From NCBI RefSeq assembly GCF_012273895.1, contig NC_052103.1, positions 3,100,001 through 3,164,000 on the forward strand: a stretch of 64,000 bases of DNA, given 5' to 3'. This stretch comes from Zerene cesonia. Lineage: Eukaryota > Arthropoda > Insecta > Lepidoptera > Pieridae. This document shows, piece after piece, positions 61,401-64,000 of the stretch; position 1 is the first letter of the stretch; each line of letters starts with the position of its first letter. The notes under the pieces are model-generated. The model searched no databases. It had not been told where the DNA came from and saw only the letters and a list, made by a program, of their open reading frames with translations. Position numbers and translations under genes: made by a program.

Positions 61401-63066
61401 GTGTGGGCGTGCCCCGAGAAGGACCGCGTGCTGCAGGCGGTGGAGGGCCGCAGCTTCAGCCACGCGCCGCCGCACTCGTGCCAGCTGCACGTCGTGCCCA
61501 TGCGCGACCTCACGCACGAGGTGCGCGCGCGCATCGCTGACACGACATACATACATGTAGACGAATAGACTGACCGACTAGACTAGACTGACCGAAAAGG
61601 CGTCGTATAATGAATTTTTAAAGAAAACTAAACCGGCTTCAAATGCTCAGTAAAGATTAGAGCTTTCAAATAACAAAAGGATTATCAAAATCAGTTCACC
61701 CAGTTAAAAGTTTCTGAGAAAACAAACACTAAAAAACCAGTGGATAAAGAACCTTCTGTTGTTTAATCGCAGACACACAAGCACATATATGCACACGCAT
61801 ATACACATACACAAATATGCGTCCATACAAACGCACATAAATACAGTTACATATTAGTACGCATAAGTTGCATATGTATGTATGCATTTTCTTTTCTTTA
61901 TCAACCATGAAGCTTAACGGAATTTACCAAACTTTGTAAGAGAAGCTACAGCTCTATTGTTACCTAAATTCCAGTAACATAGTGTTTATTGATAGACATT
62001 AATAAAAAAGTAATATATTTGATGTCATTGAAAGATAAAAGTCCGAGAGATATATAAAATATGGTAATTTTTAATTTTCAGAAGTTAAAAAGCTACCTAG
62101 ACAGTCTTCAAGGTGCGTTCAGTGAGGTGGTGGCGTTCAAGCCCAGCGGGTGGGAGAATGGGAAAAATTCTTGTGTCGAAAAGGATTCCGTTACCATATA
62201 TGGTAAAGTGATTTTTACATACTCGCTGTTTAAGTTCATGGAGGAGCGGGGGTGATTTCAGCTTTGAATCCCCCCCCCCCCTCTTTTAAATAGGCGCTCA
62301 CGAAAAATAGGCGCTTGACGTCGATATGCGGAAACATGCCCGTATTTATTATTATATAATTATTCACAAAGGATTAAAGAGCAAAGTTACCGTATAGCTT
62401 TACTAAAAGAACACATTTTACAGGCATTCCGTACAGTGAACATTCCAGTTTCTCAGAGATGATACGATTTGTGAAGTTTTTGAAACCGAAGCAAGTGGTG
62501 CCCACCGTCGACATATCCGGGGGGATCAAGTCTGTACAGGTATATCACACTCATTATGTTCAAGCCGCCGTGTTGACCCGGGATGAAAACAAAATAAAAC
62601 CCATATGACACTTTTTAGGCTTTCTATTGGAAAAGTAATTTTTAAAATCGTTTTAGTGCATCCACAGGTACTCTACTTTACCTCTTTATAATGTTAGTAT
62701 GTAAGTGCCTTGTCCGATTTGTATTTAAGCTAAATGTGAATACAAAATTTAACATTTTAAATTAACGTGTACTTTGAATGAAAAAAAAACTCGATTATAA
62801 ACTTTGCAACATAACGAACTTTTCAACCGACTTCAAATACTGCACCAGACTTAAATGTGGTCCCATTTAAATTTGGTCTAATTCTGACAGATTGAAAGTG
62901 GTTTTGTTATTTGTTAAAAAAAAAATATACTTATATGTTACTGTTAAACTGTTGTCAGAAATACTTCCCTTGCCCGCTGGTGTGCAAAGAAGATATCCAG
63001 AGCCAAAGCAAGGTGACAGACTACTTTAGTTTGCAGAAAGCGCATCAAGTGGCCGCCGTTACATGA
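55455..63066 (+). CDS. DNA cross-link repair nuclease, SNM1A/DCLRE1A family (complete, 10 exons)
   Basis: Exons: 55455-55544, 56028-57222, 57558-57698, 58153-58264, 58839-58982, 59092-59237, 61354-61520, 62082-62202, 62424-62539 and 62959-63066. All have GT-AG ends and matching phases; 2340 nt, 779 aa. Catalytic core: Asp435 (motif 1), HFHSDH 452-457, His513 in DANHCPGAVM, Asp535 in LHTGDF, then beta-CASP Asp559 (YLDTTY), His712 (YSEHSS) and Val734. These are the full metal-ligand and active-site set of SNM1/Pso2 5'-exonucleases, which digest past interstrand crosslinks in the nucleus. PIP-box candidates lie at 283-290 and 760-767. No UBZ zinc finger is visible in the N-terminal half, unlike vertebrate SNM1A. 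The N gap falls inside intron 6, and no protein is lost. Confidence 0.94.
56028..57222 (+). CDS. SNM1A exon 2: long disordered N-terminal region
   Basis: Starts after TAACTTTTAG at GTA (residue 31) and ends at donor GCAG|GTAAGA. Mostly Ser/Lys/Asp-rich and probably unstructured. QKSIDCYF (56784-56807, residues 283-290) fits the PCNA-binding consensus Q-x-x-hydrophobic-x-x-aromatic-aromatic and is followed by basic residues. The segment near the end (SPRKIVESIQFHLPVKSK, IIPNYKIVAG) leads into the nuclease fold. A reading frame past the donor to 57341 is intronic. Confidence 0.88.
57359..57401. repeat. Perfect 21 bp hairpin in SNM1A intron 2
   Basis: AATTAACTTTTTGGGTTTTTA and its exact complement are separated by a single T, followed by a T-run. 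It lies 136 bp after the exon 2 donor. Confidence 0.92.
57558..57698 (+). CDS. SNM1A exon 3: metallo-beta-lactamase motifs 1 and 2
   Basis: 47 codons after acceptor GGCTTCCAG. Contains FAVDAFAYG (motif 1 Asp435) and THFHSDHYSG (motif 2, HxHxDH at 57626-57643), the zinc-ligand cluster. Donor TTACAG|GTATTG. Confidence 0.94.
58407..58633 (-). mobile_element. Helitron-like repeat, second subfamily, in SNM1A intron 4
   Basis: The plus strand starts with a mutated CTAG (ATAG) then TTCGCCCGCGGCTTTGTCCG, and ends TATTATTAGTATAGAGGA before T. The interior includes an AT-rich palindromic run (~58470-58505) and TTTCATCCAAATCGGCCCAG. Confidence 0.65.
58839..59237 (+). CDS. SNM1A exons 5-6: motifs 3-4 and start of beta-CASP
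   Basis: Exon 5 (58839-58982) completes DANHCPGAVM and carries LLHTGDFRAS (motif 4 Asp535) and IYLDTTY (motif A). Exon 6 (59092-59237) encodes CNPRYDFPTQDQ and LIVCGTYTIG. Junctions CGCAG|TTG, AC|GTGAGT, TTCCAG|CTA and ATTG|GTATGG all keep frame. Confidence 0.94.
59416..60415. other. Assembly gap (1000 N), intronic
   Basis: Lies between SNM1A exons 6 and 7. The protein sequence is continuous across it (GTYTIG then GKEKFF), so no exon need be missing. Confidence 0.98.
60630..60815 (+). repeat. LINE-like 3' tail
   Basis: A GC-rich hairpin (TCCCGCA...TGCGGGA, ~60663-60696) followed by AATAAAGATATTTTAA and an A/T-rich tail looks like the 3' end of a non-LTR retrotransposon. Family not recognised. 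Confidence 0.35.
60997..61167 (+). mobile_element. Helitron-like repeat, third variant, in SNM1A intron 6
   Basis: Starts TCTATATTAATATTATAAAG after A and ends CGAAGCCGGAGCGGACAGCTAG before T. The interior (GAACGCGCTAATCTCAGGAA) differs from the other variants. Confidence 0.7.
61244..61312 (+). repeat. Retroelement 3' end fragment (AAAGTCTTTATTAAA)
   Basis: ATAATAAAGTCTTTATTAAA then CTGTTAAAT...ACAATTAT matches a second copy at 63296-63355. The TAA-repeat tail suggests a LINE 3' end. Confidence 0.55.
61354..61520 (+). CDS. SNM1A exon 7 (strongly GC-rich)
   Basis: After acceptor ACGGCAG it encodes GKEKFFLGMARRVGCTVWAC, PEKDRVLQAVEGRSF and VVPMRDLTHE, part of the beta-CASP domain. Donor GAG|GTGCGC is weak. 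If the intron is retained the frame runs to a stop at 61566-61568 and would lose motifs B and C. Its GC content is far above every neighbouring exon. Confidence 0.88.
61770..61890. repeat. Imperfect CA/TA-rich simple repeat
   Basis: ACACAAGCACATATATGCAC and similar degenerate CACATA units in SNM1A intron 7. Confidence 0.7.
62082..62539 (+). CDS. SNM1A exons 8-9: end of beta-CASP with motifs B and C
   Basis: Exon 8 (62082-62202) encodes KLKSYLDSLQGAFSEVVAFK and PSGWENGKN. Exon 9 (62424-62539) encodes IPYSEHSSFSEM (motif B His712) and KQVVPTVDI (motif C Val734). Junctions TTTTCAG|AAG, ATG|GTAAAG, TTACAG|GCA and CAG|GTATAT keep frame. A C-run follows exon 8 at ~62269-62281. Confidence 0.93.
62959..63066 (+). 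CDS. SNM1A exon 10: C-terminal tail with PIP box
   Basis: Encodes KYFPCPLVCKEDIQ, then QSKVTDYF (63004-63027, residues 760-767) and a 12-residue end, stop TGA. QSKVTDYF fits the PCNA-interacting peptide consensus. The first polyadenylation-like AATAAA lies at ~63320 inside a retroelement fragment. Confidence 0.9.
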   Translation, partial: KYFPCPLVCKEDIQSQSKVTDYFSLQKAHQVAAVT

Positions 63067-63117
63067 AATAGTTTAATGAGGTCAGTGGATACTATTATTT
63101 ATTGCGTATTATCATAT

Positions 63118-63255
63118 TCGCTATCCGCCCGCGTAGTCGATGGAAAACTCGCATAGTTACCCGACCTCATAGTATGTCCAGGATATAACCCATCCTATGT
63201 TCTTTCTCAGGTTACAGACTATCTTTGTACCAAATTTTATTAGACTCGAAAGGCG
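63118..63255 (-). repeat. Helitron-like repeat fragment
   Basis: CTATCCGCCCGCGTAGTCG and CTTTGTACCAAATTTTATTA are diverged pieces of the second subfamily in minus orientation. Ends eroded. Located in the SNM1A 3' flank. Confidence 0.45.
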
Positions 63256-63295
63256 TGATGAAGAGACAGACACCGCGAGAAAGGGATCGATTTGT

Positions 63296-63355
63296 TATAA
63301 TAATAATAATAATAATAATAATAAAGTCTTTATTAAAACTGTTAAATAATACAAT
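63296..63355 (+). repeat. TAA microsatellite plus retroelement 3' end
   Basis: About nine TAA units followed by AAGTCTTTATTAAAACTGTT, the same tail as at 61244. Confidence 0.65.
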
Positions 63356-63369
63356 TATATTGGTAGAAA

Positions 63370-63409
63370 CTAAAGCCTGTGTTAGTAAAAACTGTGTTAC
63401 AGGCTTTAG
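63370..63409. repeat. Perfect 11 bp stem-loop
   Basis: CTAAAGCCTGT and ACAGGCTTTAG are separated by 18 bases. Confidence 0.8.
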
Positions 63410-63501
63410 AATCCCTCACATTTTTGTAACTTACAGTGTCTTACAGTTTTATTATTTTATTTTTTTTTCAATTAAGTATTTTAAAATTAAAAAAAAAAGT
63501 G

Positions 63502-63600
63502 CATGCATGTGTGTGTGGGTGTGTGTATGTGTGTGTTTGTGTGTTTGTGTGCGTGTGTGTGTGTGGGAGTGTGCGTGTGTGTGTGTGTGTGTGTGTGGGT
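63502..63600. repeat. GT-rich microsatellite
   Basis: Interrupted (GT)n with TTTGTG, GCGTG and GGAGTG interruptions. The open frame through it (63225-63608) is an artefact of repeated Val/Cys codons. Confidence 0.95.
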
Positions 63601-63711
63601 TAAGATAATAAAAAAAGAAAGAAAATAAAAAACAAAAAAAAAATCGTTTATATGTGTATACGCAATAAGTCCTCTATGGCTTCGTAGTCTAACTGTTTAA
63701 GAATATTTGAT

Positions 63712-64000
63712 NNNNNNNNNNNNNNNNNNNNNNNNNNNNNNNNNNNNNNNNNNNNNNNNNNNNNNNNNNNNNNNNNNNNNNNNNNNNNNNNNNNNNNNNN
63801 NNNNNNNNNNNNNNNNNNNNNNNNNNNNNNNNNNNNNNNNNNNNNNNNNNNNNNNNNNNNNNNNNNNNNNNNNNNNNNNNNNNNNNNNNNNNNNNNNNNN
63901 NNNNNNNNNNNNNNNNNNNNNNNNNNNNNNNNNNNNNNNNNNNNNNNNNNNNNNNNNNNNNNNNNNNNNNNNNNNNNNNNNNNNNNNNNNNNNNNNNNNN
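63712..64000. other. Assembly gap running to window end
   Basis: 289 N. Content unknown. Confidence 0.99.

Noticed and set aside
61277..61556. Minus-strand frames in the GC-rich block
   Set aside because: Shadows of SNM1A exon 7: GC-rich DNA has few stops in any frame.
63225..63608. 127-codon frame ending in Val/Cys repeats
   Set aside because: Translation of a GT microsatellite and retroelement tail.

Overview
This is animal nuclear DNA, almost certainly from a moth or butterfly (Lepidoptera). It is AT-rich and has intron-split genes with GT-AG junctions. Many copies of a roughly 200 bp repeat with TC...CTAG ends lie between A and T, a Helitron-like structure common in lepidopteran genomes. 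The fatty acid-binding protein exons also closely resemble what I recall of moth FABP/CRABP. There is no bacterial architecture (operons, CRISPR, Shine-Dalgarno sites). Three N-runs mark assembly gaps: 2780-3779, 59416-60415 and 63712-64000.

Four genes can be reconstructed exon by exon. (1) Minus strand, 24787 to 20172: the N-terminal part of an unconventional myosin-18 (KE-rich start, SH3-type proline-rich stretch, PDZ domain). Its motor and coiled-coil exons are not visible and should lie left of position 1 or in the first gap. (2) Plus strand, 12322-13890: a complete three-exon MADF-BESS regulator of 288 aa, apparently nested in a very long myosin-18 intron. (3) Minus strand, 53656 to 41311: an intracellular lipid-binding protein (FABP/CRABP) with the canonical four-exon structure. 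It has two alternative first coding exons, 9.1 kb apart, that give 132 and 133 aa isoforms. (4) Plus strand, 55455-63066: a complete ten-exon SNM1A/DCLRE1A-type DNA crosslink-repair nuclease of 779 aa. All metallo-beta-lactamase and beta-CASP motifs are visible, with two PCNA-binding (PIP) box candidates. FABP and SNM1A are divergent, 1.8 kb apart.

Two further stretches look coding but are unrecognised: a terminal-exon candidate at 16499-16627 and an open frame at 5543-5863, both on the plus strand.

The rest is intron and intergenic DNA with mobile-element remnants. They include a 916 bp hAT-type element with a perfect 8 bp target duplication, at least ten Helitron-like copies on both strands, an inverted pair of a ~100 bp repeat, a tRNA-arm inverted repeat, LINE-like 3' ends, microsatellites and several perfect short hairpins. 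The four genes have no evident common pathway (cytoskeleton, transcription, lipid transport, DNA repair). I see no new multi-gene system. The most informative observations are the FABP first-exon switch, the SNM1A PIP-box arrangement, the nested gene and the two orphan exons.
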